This document shows positions 52,146 through 62,457 of a stretch of 64,000 bases of DNA, piece after piece (within the stretch, counting starts at the first letter, position 1; the number at the start of each line of letters is the position of its first letter). The stretch is from Desulfobacterales bacterium RIFOXYA12_FULL_46_15 (lineage in GTDB: Bacteria; Desulfobacterota; Desulfobacteria; Desulfobacterales; Desulfobacteraceae), in the NCBI GenBank assembly GCA_001799395.1, contig MGTJ01000096.1, positions 67,246 through 131,245 on the forward strand, read 5' to 3'. The notes under the pieces are model-generated. The model saw only the letters and a program-made list of their open reading frames with translations. It was not told the DNA's origin and ran no database searches. A program made the translations under genes and the position numbers.

Positions 52146-52454
52146 CTATTGCAAAATCAACAGGGTCATTATCACGGCAATAAAAGCGATCCACGCAGAA
52201 AATGCTGCGATTTCCGCCTTTTTCAGCCGGAACGGTTTCTTTGCCTGATCAATTGCCAAATCAATCCGGCTGAAAAGCTCTTTGGAAATTTCCTGCCGGA
52301 TAAAACCGGATCGGATGTTTTTTTCAAGGCAGGTATCTGCCAAATATAAGTTTTTACAGGCATCACAGGTTTTGAGGTGAAAGAGAGTATCAGGGGTTTC
52401 ATTAAAAAAAATATCCCTTGTAACGAGCCAGTACTGAAATTCATTACAATTCAT
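52146..52454 (-). CDS. Putative zinc-finger anti-sigma factor (short, one TM)
   Basis: HLKTCDACKNLY (HxxxCxxC) and C-terminal TM; directly downstream of the ECF sigma gene. Confidence 0.65.
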   Translation of the reverse strand: MNCNEFQYWLVTRDIFFNETPDTLFHLKTCDACKNLYLADTCLEKNIRSGFIRQEISKELFSRIDLAIDQAKKPFRLKKAEIAAFSAWIAFIAVIMTLLILQ

Positions 52455-52458
52455 TTAT

Positions 52459-53031
52459 TTATGCTGGTATCAGTGGTTTTTTAAAGTTCAGGGTCATTTT
52501 TGGATTCATCTGTTTTAATAAACTAATCTTGAGGCCTTCCCTGGCCCGTGTAAGCCGGGACATGACCGTTCCTATGGGAATATCAAGAGAATCTGCAATG
52601 TCTTTGTACAGCATCTCGTCAATATAATATAAGGTCAGAATTTCTTTATATTTTACAGGCAGTTTGTCCATGGCATGCTGAACCGCCTGTTTGCCGTCTG
52701 CCGAAAAAAGCCGGGTGTCGGCATTATCATCGGATATACTGCTCTCCAGGAATTCGATATAATCCGTTTCATTCAGTTTCTGCATGCTTTTTCGCTTATG
52801 ATAAGTTTTTAAAAAATTGTTTCTTAATATCTTCAGCAGCCAGGGTTTGCATTTTGATTTCTCCCTTAATTGATGGAAATTCTTAAAGGCCATCAAATAT
52901 GTTTCCTGGACGATATCTTCAGCATCGAATACATTGCCGCAGTACCTCAAGGCCACATTATACATCAATTTCATATGGGGATAAGCAAGCTGTTTAAACT
53001 CATCCTTTGAAGTATTTTTTTTGAATATCAT
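52459..53031 (-). CDS. ECF-type RNA polymerase sigma factor
   Basis: DAEDIVQETYLMAFKNFHQ, ILTLYYIDEMLYKDIADSLDIPIGTVMSRLTRAREGL. Confidence 0.93.
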   Translation of the reverse strand: MIFKKNTSKDEFKQLAYPHMKLMYNVALRYCGNVFDAEDIVQETYLMAFKNFHQLREKSKCKPWLLKILRNNFLKTYHKRKSMQKLNETDYIEFLESSISDDNADTRLFSADGKQAVQHAMDKLPVKYKEILTLYYIDEMLYKDIADSLDIPIGTVMSRLTRAREGLKISLLKQMNPKMTLNFKKPLIPA

Positions 53032-53221
53032 GTAACCATTTCCTGACCCTGCCTCCTTCGCATATATTAATCAGGTTATGGATCAATTCAATTGCCTCTC
53101 TGTATTTATACTTTTAAAATCTTTGAATTGATGACGGGAATTCGTTCTCTTTTATTCCAAATCAATTGTTTTGGAATTCTTTTGATATCTGTCTGGCAGA
53201 TGGCTTATTTCCAGAATAAAA

Positions 53222-53263
53222 ACCGCCCCTTATCCTGAATGGAAATTAACGGACAGGGGCGGT
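53222..53263 (-). terminator. Rho-independent terminator of the SYLF gene
   Basis: ACCGCCCCT…AGGGGCGGT perfect 9-bp stem followed on the minus strand by TTTTATT. Confidence 0.75.
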
Positions 53264-53276
53264 GAAATTGGATAGA

Positions 53277-53855
53277 TCAGTTTATCGGAGAAAATGAGAA
53301 TCTTTGCCCGCCGATAGACACTTCATACATCAGGCCGCCAATAGTGTGGACAAAAACAGCCATTCCTTTTGTATAATTTGTCTCTGCCTGGGCTCCGGTG
53401 GCAGGCCCGAGACCCGCGCCTGCCGTATTGCCCTGGGTTCCTGCCTGGGCCTGGGCGCTAAGCGTAACGACAACCGCAGAAAGCGAGCCGTCAAACTCAA
53501 ACCCTTCGCTTGTAAACTCGTCATAGGCACGCTTGTCCTGAAAAAAAATGATTTCACGGAATGCTTGCCCCCCCAGTTGAAACCCGATATTGACTTTAAA
53601 CAGGGTGGCAGTGCCTGTAATATCTCCCTGCCTGTAAACCCGGCCTGCGCCATAGGCGCCGCCAAGGATGATGCCTCCTTTTCCAACAGTGGGAAAGACG
53701 GCATAGCCATAGGCCTCATTGAAAAACGGCTTTACTGCATCGGATTTGATGAAAATATCGATGGTATCCGTATAATTATCTGCCCTTGCAGGGGATAATG
53801 AAAATACTGAAAGAATTACCAAAACCAGGATCAGATTTGTTTTAAAAAACCTCAT
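53277..53855 (-). CDS. SYLF-domain lipid-binding protein
   Basis: AYGYAVFPTVGKGGIILGGAYGAGRVYRQGDITGTATLFKVNIGFQLGGQAFREIIFF; start at ATG 53855 after AAAGGAGG. Confidence 0.9.
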   Translation of the reverse strand: MRFFKTNLILVLVILSVFSLSPARADNYTDTIDIFIKSDAVKPFFNEAYGYAVFPTVGKGGIILGGAYGAGRVYRQGDITGTATLFKVNIGFQLGGQAFREIIFFQDKRAYDEFTSEGFEFDGSLSAVVVTLSAQAQAGTQGNTAGAGLGPATGAQAETNYTKGMAVFVHTIGGLMYEVSIGGQRFSFSPIN

Positions 53856-54015
53856 AACCGGCCTCCTTTGAGGGTTAATATCATGTAGCGGTTTCATATT
53901 TATCAGCCTTTGCTTTTTTATTCCAGAGGTTTCGATGCTTTTAATTTAAAAATTTGATTTGAAAAATAGATTCCGGTATCATGGGAAAAAAGGATAAGCT
54001 TTAAGTCCACCCACT

Positions 54016-55146
54016 ATGAAACCAAAAACAAAATACATCCTGTTTTTTCTGCTCCTGGCATCAACGGCAGCCATAGGCCTTTTCCATGCCCTGACACCCG
54101 GGCATATGATTTTTTACCATGATACGTATCGGCGGCTCAGCTATTTTCCCATTGCCGTCGGCGCAGTTTTTTTCGGGCTGTGGGGAGGAATAAGCCTTGC
54201 CGTTGTTTCCTGCCTTGCCTTTGTCCCTCATCTTTTTTTATTCTGGGCAAGGGGACCGGAAGCCTATTACAGCGAATTGTCGGAAATTATGTTTTATCTT
54301 GCCGCCGGGATTGTCATAGGACTGATTTCAAGCCGGGAAAACCGGTTAAGGGAAAAATACAAGACTCTTTCTGAAAAACTGGCCATCTCCTACGAACGCC
54401 TGCACGATCAGGCATCAAGGCTTCTTGAGGCTGAAAAACAGCTTGGTGAGAGTCAAAAGCTTTCCATGCTGGGCCACGTGTCTGCTTCCCTGGCCCATGA
54501 ATTGAAAAATCCCCTGGCTTCCATCAAGGGAGCAGCGGAAATCCTGGCCGATGAATTGCCGCAAGGCCATCCAAAACATGAATTCATTGACATCATGCGC
54601 TCGGAGATTTCAAGACTGAACCATTCGGTGGAAGATGTCCTGAGCTATTGCCGGGGCAGGCAGCAGGCCAACCAAAGCAAACAGGAATCAATTGCAAAGA
54701 TTATCCACCACGTAATCTCTCTGCTGGAAACCCGGTTTGAAGAAAAATCCATAGCCCTTACGGTTCAGGCCGACCCTGAAGATGATTTTTCAACAGATGA
54801 GGCAGCCATGATCCAGGTTTTGATAAACATCCTCCTCAATGCTGTGGATGCAGTCGGAACAAAAGGCAGGATCATGGTCGAGGTTGAACACAATGAGACC
54901 ACCCGGGTCATAAAAATTTCAGATGACGGCCCTGGAATAGATGCCGGTAAAGCCGAAGACGTGTTCCAGTCTTTTGTCACCTTTAAGGAAGGGGGAACCG
55001 GCCTCGGTCTTTCCATTTCAAAACGGATCATTGAAAGCCTGGGCGGAAAAATAGAGATCAGGACATCCCCCCTGGGCGGAGCGCTTTTTTTAATCGCCCT
55101 TCCGGAACAAACCGGTTCCGGAAGTCAGGGAATCACATCTGTGTAA
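54016..55146 (+). CDS. Sensor histidine kinase (multi-TM N-terminus)
   Basis: HisKA SASLAHELKNPLASIKGAAEIL, HATPase ISDDGPGID…GGTGLGLSISKRIIE. Confidence 0.93.
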   Translation: MKPKTKYILFFLLLASTAAIGLFHALTPGHMIFYHDTYRRLSYFPIAVGAVFFGLWGGISLAVVSCLAFVPHLFLFWARGPEAYYSELSEIMFYLAAGIVIGLISSRENRLREKYKTLSEKLAISYERLHDQASRLLEAEKQLGESQKLSMLGHVSASLAHELKNPLASIKGAAEILADELPQGHPKHEFIDIMRSEISRLNHSVEDVLSYCRGRQQANQSKQESIAKIIHHVISLLETRFEEKSIALTVQADPEDDFSTDEAAMIQVLINILLNAVDAVGTKGRIMVEVEHNETTRVIKISDDGPGIDAGKAEDVFQSFVTFKEGGTGLGLSISKRIIESLGGKIEIRTSPLGGALFLIALPEQTGSGSQGITSV

Positions 55147-55200
55147 GGTTATTTTTCACGGTCCGGCAGGCAAAGACCCGGTTGCTGAAACCAAAGGCAG

Positions 55201-56138
55201 CTAATGGGACAGCGAATACTCAAAATATTGATTCTCACAAGGAAGTCCAAAAGCAATATGGATTTTCAGTTCCCCGGGTATCATAATAAATGATGCCCTG
55301 GACATGGAAGCCATTTCCGGCGTTTTTGTATTATCTATGTGATGACAGATGGAATTCGGATGATTCTGGTGATCTGACAGAAAGCTCATCATCTGTTTAG
55401 GGGTAATATTACCGAAAGAATTTGAAATCAGCTCCCTGAGACGGTCTGCACGTCCAAAGGAATATGCATTGTTATGGGGCCCATGGGAGAAATGGTCAGA
55501 TTGGAACAGTTACCGATCCCGGCAGAATTGAGATAATATGTGCAATTGCCTAAAAAACATATAGCCAGTTGTTCCAGCCCATCCCTATGTTTTATATGGA
55601 GAAGGTCGATAGGCGCATCCGGATGCCAGTCAATATTCTGTCCTATCATTGTTATTCCATTTTTTGTTGCCGGTCCTGTGAGTGCAAAAGAAGTGCACAT
55701 CCCTGACAGTTGAGGATAGTTCATGGCAATTTCAAGATAACTCTTAAGCGCAAAAGATTCTTTATCGGTATATGTCTTGAATTGATGAAGCCTTTTCAGT
55801 TTTTCAACTGTTTTCTGAAATCTGACAAGCCGGATAAATTGTTTTGGCGAAACCCCCAATATTTCAAAATATTTTCTTTCAAGTGTCCTGGTGATCACTC
55901 CTAAAAGATTTGCAAGTTCATTTACTTTGATCTGACCGTCGCAGGACTCTATGATCGCTGTTGACCGGCTATATAGTTTATTCTTCATCATCTGTTGAGG
56001 CTCAAGATTACACAGCAGTTTCTCAATGATCCTCTGTCTTGCAAAAAGCCTCTTTTCAGACCAGAGCATTTCACAAAGATCATCCGGCTGCATGCCGGAA
56101 ACCTTAGGAAGCGGAAGAATTTCAATCTCAGTGTTCAT
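55201..56138 (-). pseudogene. Disrupted chimera: AraC-type HTH joined to a C45 acyltransferase-like sequence with internal deletion/frameshift
   Basis: 55428-56138: LANLLGVITRTLERKYFEILGVSPKQFIRLVRFQ then CTSFALTGPATKNGITMIGQNIDW; another frame gives RADRLRELISNSFGNITPKQMMSFLSDHQNHPNSICHH…GLPCENQYFEYSLSH to 55201. Confidence 0.6.
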
Positions 56139-56150
56139 TGGCTGTGAACT

Positions 56151-59147
56151 TTAAATTTCCTGCTGCAGCGGAAGCCTGATGATAAAATTTGTTCCCTTGC
56201 CCGGAACGGATTCAACCGTTATGCTCCCTTTATGGTTTTCAACAATGATAAAATAAGAGATATACAAACCCAGACCTGTTCCGGCCCCAACGGATTTGGT
56301 GGTGTAAAACGGCTCGAATATCCTTGCCTTCACGGTTTCATCCATACCGGGACCATTATCTTCAATCTCAATCACAACTGAGTTGCCCTCTCTCAAGGTG
56401 GCGATTCTGAATTCCGGCTCCCTGTTCTTCAGATTTTCCATCATGGCCTGGGCACCATTTTTCAGGATATTGAAAAAGACCTGCTGAAGTTTACCCCGGT
56501 CGCAGGGGGTTTCGGGTAAATCAGCATCATAATGGCGCTGGATTTTGATTTTTTTAAAATCCATATGTTTTTTCAGGTCAAAATCCTTGATCACAATACC
56601 CAGGGTCTGATCCAGCACTTTATCAATCCGTTGAAGTGAAAATACACTATCGCTTTTGCGGCTGAAGGTCAGCATATTGGCAACAATATCTGCCGCACGC
56701 CGGCCTGCATCCAGTATGGATCGGGTCATGACATAAATTTTACGCTGCTGAAAATATAAGTGAAGTTTTTCAAGATCAATGCCGATTTCCCGGGCGACCT
56801 TGATATTCTGTTCCATGTCTGGTTTCGTGCGATTTTCAATGATCTGGGCACTCTGAATAATCCCGGCAAGAGGGCTGTTGATTTCATGGGCCATTCCTGC
56901 AGCAAGACCGCCGATGGATTGCATTTTTTCCGTCTGGATCATCATTTCTTCCATATTCACCCGCGTGGTGATATTGTCTATTCTGATCACCGCACCATCT
57001 GTTTTGCTGCTGATCAGCGGATATGCAATCACATCATAAATAAACCGCTCATCATGAATCACTGTTTCCAGCCGTTCTTCCTTTTTTATCTGCCCCAGCT
57101 CAATGGCAGAGAAAACAATGGATTCTTCTTTTTTCAGCAAGGGAAAGACCTGAAACAGATCTTTCCCTTCAACATCCCTGAACCTTTTGCCGGTTAGTTT
57201 TCCGGCTTCGCTGTTCCACAATATCACATGGGCAAACGGATCCACGCCAATGATGACGGAGGGCATGGAATCAATAATATTGGACAGCATGGCTTTTAAG
57301 GACACATTTGAATCTTCAACCGATGATTTGGATTGTTCAAGCTCAAGAATGGATGTTTGGATCGTGTCTGCCATTGAATTAAAGGAACAGCCCAGGGCAC
57401 CCATTTCATCCTGGGATTGGACAGGAAGACGATAATCCATATCTCCTCTCTGAAATTTTGAAATCCCCTTGATCATAGTGGTAATTCTTCTGGTCAGGGC
57501 CGAGGCCATCATTACGGCAACGGCAATCACCAGGACGACCATGATGGCGGTATAACCGGCCAGCCGTACAGCCGTTTCCCGTAGGGAGGTTTCAATCACC
57601 TTCTTATTTTCCATGTTCTGCTTTTCAATGGTTTCAATAAACCGGCCCTCTGTTTCTTTGATCGCCGCTGCCGTTTCATCAGCCGGTCTGTGGAATTCAC
57701 CCACATTGGCGCCAATGGTGACGTATCCGAATCCCCTGGGGCTGTTTTTGTACTGCCCTGTAAAATAGGGGATGGCTGCTGCCGTGGTCAATTTTTTAAG
57801 CCCGCTCCATTCAATCACAAAAGACCCTGACCCGCCGTATTGGGTCAGTTTATGCCATCCGTCACACTGTGGCGCAAAATTCAGATACCGGCAGTCCAGC
57901 CCGACCAGCCCTTTTTGAAGCATTTCTTTTGAAGGTATTTTTGAAAGTGACTGGTGATCGTATTCCGGCAGGGTTTTTAAAAACCCGCCGATATCAAGCC
58001 CGCTGTTTTTAAAATTTTCATAAATCCCTTCCTCAAGCCAGGGAATCGCCGGTTCACCCGTTGCCGGGTCATATCCTGCAATGGAATAATCCCTGGGATG
58101 GGAAATATTACGGCCCATATGGTCCCACATAAAGGCATAATTACCGGAACCTGCGTCCGAGATATCGGAATATCGCTCGCTGGTCGGTACAATATGATCG
58201 GTAAACTCCATGATATGGGTATGATCCAGGGCCAGGGTGATATATCCGGTAATGGTTCCGTTTTGAGTAAGGGGAATAGCCCACCGGACAAGGCCCTGAA
58301 ATCTCCTTCCCACCGGGTTTTCCTTGCCGGCATACCCGGAAGCCTCGGGAAGGAATTCCAACCCCTTCTGCCCTGCCTGTTTTTTTGTATAAGGGCCGAT
58401 CAGGTGTGTCTTTACATAGGCGCCGATCACATCGGAAACATATATCTCCCCCGGCTTGAGACGCTTCAGGTGTTCAAAATAGGTTTCCGCCTTGCAGAAT
58501 GTCCGGTCCCTTTTGGAAATATCCCTTAATTCGCCGGGCAGGATATCAGAGCTTGTGACTTTCATCATTTCCTTTCCCGAAATATCCACATAGGTCATTT
58601 CCAGGTACAGGGGAATGGATTGAACCATTCCTGTTTTCTCCGGGGCCCTGTAATGAAAATCAAGTTCATTATCCTTATTTTCCGCCGTGACGGTCCGGTC
58701 GTCATCCGGATCTCCCACCGATGGTTCCCATATATTTTTTTCTTCATTGAGCACCCAGGGTCTGTGACGGGTAATATTGCGCCTGTGGGCGTCTAAAAAT
58801 GCCTGAAACAGTTTTTTATCAGGCTTGAGCAAAGATGCGGTCCGGATATCAATATCCCGGTCAGATAAAAATGCAGCTACCTTCCTTGCCGTATCCGTTG
58901 CCAAATGCTCAATGGCTTCCCGTGATCTTAAATCCAGTGCCCTGATGGAACTTGACGTGGCAAGGCCTGCTACCTCTTTTGTCGTGCCTGCACTGGTCTG
59001 TGCCATCTCATTGACATGAGTCTCAAGTGTAACCGATAAAGAAGAGATCTCATTCCAGGCAAACCATGCCAGTACGATGAGCGGAATAACCTTTATTAAT
59101 ACGAAAATACCGATCAGTTTATCTCTAATGCTTGCTTTATATCCCAT
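56151..59147 (-). CDS. Large Cache-type sensor histidine kinase (Cache-like, HAMP, PAS, HK)
   Basis: Two TMs bracketing a ~500-aa extracytoplasmic region, HAMP, PAS, GGLAAGMAHEINSPLAGIIQSAQ, GTGLGLYISYFII. Confidence 0.92.
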   Translation of the reverse strand: MGYKASIRDKLIGIFVLIKVIPLIVLAWFAWNEISSLSVTLETHVNEMAQTSAGTTKEVAGLATSSSIRALDLRSREAIEHLATDTARKVAAFLSDRDIDIRTASLLKPDKKLFQAFLDAHRRNITRHRPWVLNEEKNIWEPSVGDPDDDRTVTAENKDNELDFHYRAPEKTGMVQSIPLYLEMTYVDISGKEMMKVTSSDILPGELRDISKRDRTFCKAETYFEHLKRLKPGEIYVSDVIGAYVKTHLIGPYTKKQAGQKGLEFLPEASGYAGKENPVGRRFQGLVRWAIPLTQNGTITGYITLALDHTHIMEFTDHIVPTSERYSDISDAGSGNYAFMWDHMGRNISHPRDYSIAGYDPATGEPAIPWLEEGIYENFKNSGLDIGGFLKTLPEYDHQSLSKIPSKEMLQKGLVGLDCRYLNFAPQCDGWHKLTQYGGSGSFVIEWSGLKKLTTAAAIPYFTGQYKNSPRGFGYVTIGANVGEFHRPADETAAAIKETEGRFIETIEKQNMENKKVIETSLRETAVRLAGYTAIMVVLVIAVAVMMASALTRRITTMIKGISKFQRGDMDYRLPVQSQDEMGALGCSFNSMADTIQTSILELEQSKSSVEDSNVSLKAMLSNIIDSMPSVIIGVDPFAHVILWNSEAGKLTGKRFRDVEGKDLFQVFPLLKKEESIVFSAIELGQIKKEERLETVIHDERFIYDVIAYPLISSKTDGAVIRIDNITTRVNMEEMMIQTEKMQSIGGLAAGMAHEINSPLAGIIQSAQIIENRTKPDMEQNIKVAREIGIDLEKLHLYFQQRKIYVMTRSILDAGRRAADIVANMLTFSRKSDSVFSLQRIDKVLDQTLGIVIKDFDLKKHMDFKKIKIQRHYDADLPETPCDRGKLQQVFFNILKNGAQAMMENLKNREPEFRIATLREGNSVVIEIEDNGPGMDETVKARIFEPFYTTKSVGAGTGLGLYISYFIIVENHKGSITVESVPGKGTNFIIRLPLQQEI

Positions 59148-59271
59148 CCGATCCCCACCTAATCCTTTTAAAATATCTGCATCATATTTTAAAAAAGGAT
59201 ATCAGATAACCATTTGCCTCACAATTTAAAACTATAAAGCCGTTTTTTATCAGGATTCAGAATTCAGGACA

Positions 59272-60369
59272 TCAAGATATCATCCTGACCCTGTCTTTTA
59301 TACATCCGCCATCCACGGCTTCCATAAATGCATCGGCCAGGATACGGCCCATTTCTGCCGCTTTCTGCCAGGCTTGAATCCTTTCACCGTCTTTTTTCTT
59401 AAATCTTATAAAATCCTGCCGGTCCGGGATTCTGCCAAAGGGTAGCCGTGCGACAAATTCAGGTGACGGCGCAACCAGGATCACCCGATCCACCAGACTG
59501 CCATGGGCACGGCGGCCTGTAAGTTTTTTGTCAAACCATCCCGGTACAAGGTAAGGGTAAAAATGCGGATACAGGATAAATTTTTCAGACCCCGGCTTCA
59601 TGGGAAAAACCGGATGATAATCCAGAAGCCCGCCATCCCGGAAGACCCCTTCCGGACTCCCCGGAATCCCGGTAACTCCTTCCATCAGAAGCGGGATTGA
59701 TCCCGAAGCAAGCAAGGCTTTTGAAAAATTTAATGGAGTAAGCGCTATGAATCCGGTCCTGAAATCAGTCATATCCATTACCGCGGTGTCATACCGGGGG
59801 TCATGGAACATGGTCCTTTCAAAATAAAGACCCTGAAGTTTTCTGGACAAGAGATTCAGCTCAAAGGCCGACCATATGCCGGCACCTTGAACAACATGCC
59901 GGTGAGACGCCAGAACATTTTTGCATTTGACTGCTGAAAACCCGATACGGATAAACGGGTGGGAAAGGACCTCATCAATGCCTGCACCGGAAAGGAAAAG
60001 CCTCATGACCCGTCTTGATTCCCCTGATACCTTGGCTGGTGTGAAAAGCCCTCGATACGATTGATGAATATAGGCATCTTTTAATCGATCAAGGGCCCGG
60101 CGAGGATCTTTTTGTGCGACTGCCGCAAATTTCCAGGCCCCGACAGAAGTCCCGAAAAGATACAGCGGCTCTTTTCGGTCTTTGAACCACTGAGAAAAAA
60201 GAACTGAATCCAAGGCCTGGATGGTCAGCCATTTAGCGGCACCGGAAGCTCCCAGGACGATCCGGATATCGGATTCGGATAACCCGTTTTCCCGGATATG
60301 ATAATAGGCTGATTTCCCTGCAAGTATGACCAGGTCTTTTTCCATTGATTTATTTTTAGCTTTGTTCAT
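59272..60369 (-). CDS. Patatin-like phospholipase
   Basis: FGTSVGAWKF (GxSxG), VFRDGGLLDYH (DGG). Confidence 0.85.
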   Translation of the reverse strand: MNKAKNKSMEKDLVILAGKSAYYHIRENGLSESDIRIVLGASGAAKWLTIQALDSVLFSQWFKDRKEPLYLFGTSVGAWKFAAVAQKDPRRALDRLKDAYIHQSYRGLFTPAKVSGESRRVMRLFLSGAGIDEVLSHPFIRIGFSAVKCKNVLASHRHVVQGAGIWSAFELNLLSRKLQGLYFERTMFHDPRYDTAVMDMTDFRTGFIALTPLNFSKALLASGSIPLLMEGVTGIPGSPEGVFRDGGLLDYHPVFPMKPGSEKFILYPHFYPYLVPGWFDKKLTGRRAHGSLVDRVILVAPSPEFVARLPFGRIPDRQDFIRFKKKDGERIQAWQKAAEMGRILADAFMEAVDGGCIKDRVRMIS

Positions 60370-60414
60370 TATTTTTGTTATATATTTTGTTGAGTTTCAC
60401 GCACCCATTTTCAT

Positions 60415-60924
60415 TTAACTCAACCCGGCCGGTTTGGACAGGATTTCAGACCAGACAAAGGCCTGTTTTAATTGTTGCCTGGGAATCCGTCCATATCTTT
60501 GGGACCTGTGATTTAACCCGCATTTTCCGGCCATGGCGGTTTCTTTTGTCCCAAAAAGGTTTGGCGGAACCGGTGAAACAGTCCTCTGGGGATCGGACTC
60601 CTTGACTTCAATAACCGTCCTTTTTTCATCAACCAGCGTCTTCAGCCTGTCAAGGCTCCCTGAAGTCCTATCGGTTTTTTCATCTTCACCCAGGATTTCC
60701 CATATATTGTCCTGGTTTTTTCCTTTGTTTTTTTCCTGTATGGCCTGCTGCTCTATTTCGCTGACAAATTGACGAACCTGCTCGCCCATCCGCTCAAATA
60801 AAGAAGTCTTTTTCTTTTTTAGCACAGACTGGGTAGTAGATTTTTTTTTCATTCCTTTTAAAACAGCCGGGAGAATAAAAAAAATAAAAACTAAAAAAAT
60901 TGATATGATTGAATCAAAATCCAT
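60415..60924 (-). CDS. Hypothetical protein with N-terminal TM
   Basis: MDFDSIISIFLVFIFFILPAVLKGMKKK then charged tail; lies downstream of floA. Confidence 0.65.
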   Translation of the reverse strand: MDFDSIISIFLVFIFFILPAVLKGMKKKSTTQSVLKKKKTSLFERMGEQVRQFVSEIEQQAIQEKNKGKNQDNIWEILGEDEKTDRTSGSLDRLKTLVDEKRTVIEVKESDPQRTVSPVPPNLFGTKETAMAGKCGLNHRSQRYGRIPRQQLKQAFVWSEILSKPAGLS

Positions 60925-60944
60925 GGGCCTATCCTTGATTGAGA

Positions 60945-60981
60945 GCCGGCCTTAAATCAGAAGAAACAAATTAAGGCCGGC
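60945..60981. repeat. Inverted repeat downstream of floA
   Basis: GCCGGCCTTAA … TTAAGGCCGGC, 11-bp perfect arms; no clear U-tract. Confidence 0.75.
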
Positions 60982-60990
60982 CATGTTGAT

Positions 60991-61965
60991 TTATTTTTCA
61001 GGTTCCGGTCCCGGGCTTGCAATCTGGTCTCTCATTCTCGTATCTGCGGAAATATTCTGCATTTTATAATAGTCCATAATACCTAAATTCCCATTCCTGA
61101 AGGCTTCCGCCATGGCCAGGGGCACCTGGGCCTCAGCTTCCACAACCTTGGCCCGCATTTCCTGGACCCTTGCCTTCATTTCCTGTTCCTGGGCAAAAGC
61201 CATGGCCCGCTTTTCTTCAGCCTTGGCCTGGGCAATTTTCTTGTCGGCCTCGGCCCGGTCGGTTTCCAGCTCGGCACCGATATTTTTGCCCACATCCACA
61301 TCGGCAATATCAATGGAAAGGATTTCATAGGCGGTCCCTGCATCCAACCCTTTTTTCAGAACGGTTTTGGATATCATATCCGGGTTCTCAAGCACGGCTT
61401 TATGGGTTAAGGCAGAACCGATGGTGGTGACAATGCCTTCCCCCACCCTTGCCAGAATGGTTTCTTCCCCTGCTCCGCCTACCAGCCGGTCAATATTAGC
61501 CCGCACAGTAACCCTTGAGATGGCCTTCAACTGAATCCCGTCCTTAGCCATGGCAGCCACCAGCGGAGTTTCAATGACCTTTGGATTGACGGACATCCTC
61601 ACTGCCTCAAGAACATCCCTGCCTGCCAGATCAATGGCTACGGCCCTGTTAAAACCCAGGTCGATATTGGCTTTGTCGGCTGCAATAAGAGCCTGGACCA
61701 CCCGGCTGACATTACCGCCGGCCAGGAAATGGGACTCAAGGCTGTCTGTGGGGATTTCAATACCGGCTTTCACAGCCATGATTTTTGATTCTACAATCAG
61801 CTTTGCCGGAACTTTTCGTAGCCGCATGAAAATAATATTGATCAGCCCGACCTTTGCCCCGGATACCAGGGCCTGCAACCAAAGCGCAAGATGAGAAAAG
61901 ATGAAATAAAACAGTATGAGTCCGATAAAACCTGCAACGATTATCAAAATAGCCATTAAATTCAT
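60991..61965 (-). CDS. floA: Flotillin-like protein FloA
   Basis: [84 protein letters not shown]. Confidence 0.95.
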   Translation of the reverse strand: MNLMAILIIVAGFIGLILFYFIFSHLALWLQALVSGAKVGLINIIFMRLRKVPAKLIVESKIMAVKAGIEIPTDSLESHFLAGGNVSRVVQALIAADKANIDLGFNRAVAIDLAGRDVLEAVRMSVNPKVIETPLVAAMAKDGIQLKAISRVTVRANIDRLVGGAGEETILARVGEGIVTTIGSALTHKAVLENPDMISKTVLKKGLDAGTAYEILSIDIADVDVGKNIGAELETDRAEADKKIAQAKAEEKRAMAFAQEQEMKARVQEMRAKVVEAEAQVPLAMAEAFRNGNLGIMDYYKMQNISADTRMRDQIASPGPEPEK

Positions 61966-61980
61966 TGAACCTGTCTCCTG

Positions 61981-62457
61981 TTATTTTATTTTTTCAACAA
62001 TAATCCGGTTGCCTGTAACGCCTGTAACCACAATCGGTGTTTCTGCATCAATATATTCTCCATCCGTGACCACATCTACCCGCTGCGAGTTTATCTCTGC
62101 CATGCCGGACGGGCGAAGATCCGTAACTGCCGTTCCCTTCATATGCATATAGGCTTCATATTCCATTCTTTGTGAAACCACGCCATCCTGTTTTGACAAT
62201 TCCCGTTTCAATGAAAGAGAGGATTTAGCCAGGATTTTCATCCCAAAAACAATTAAAACAGGAACTATGATCAGATCCAGGCCAGTGAAAACCATCCCGG
62301 CCGTTGCAGAAATGGTTGTAAAGACAAGGTATAGGGAATAGGAAAAAAGTGCAAGCGCAACGGCTGCCAAAAGTCCGAAAGAAGGGATGAAAATCTCGGC
62401 AATGACAACCAGAATGCCGATGATTTGGACAAGAACAGGTAAAATATAGGGTTTCAT
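61981..62457 (-). CDS. Short NfeD-family protein
   Basis: TMs then OB-fold-like KGTAVTDLRPSGMAEINSQRVDVVTDGEYIDAETPIVVTGVTGNRIIVEKI. Confidence 0.88.
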   Translation of the reverse strand: MKPYILPVLVQIIGILVVIAEIFIPSFGLLAAVALALFSYSLYLVFTTISATAGMVFTGLDLIIVPVLIVFGMKILAKSSLSLKRELSKQDGVVSQRMEYEAYMHMKGTAVTDLRPSGMAEINSQRVDVVTDGEYIDAETPIVVTGVTGNRIIVEKIK

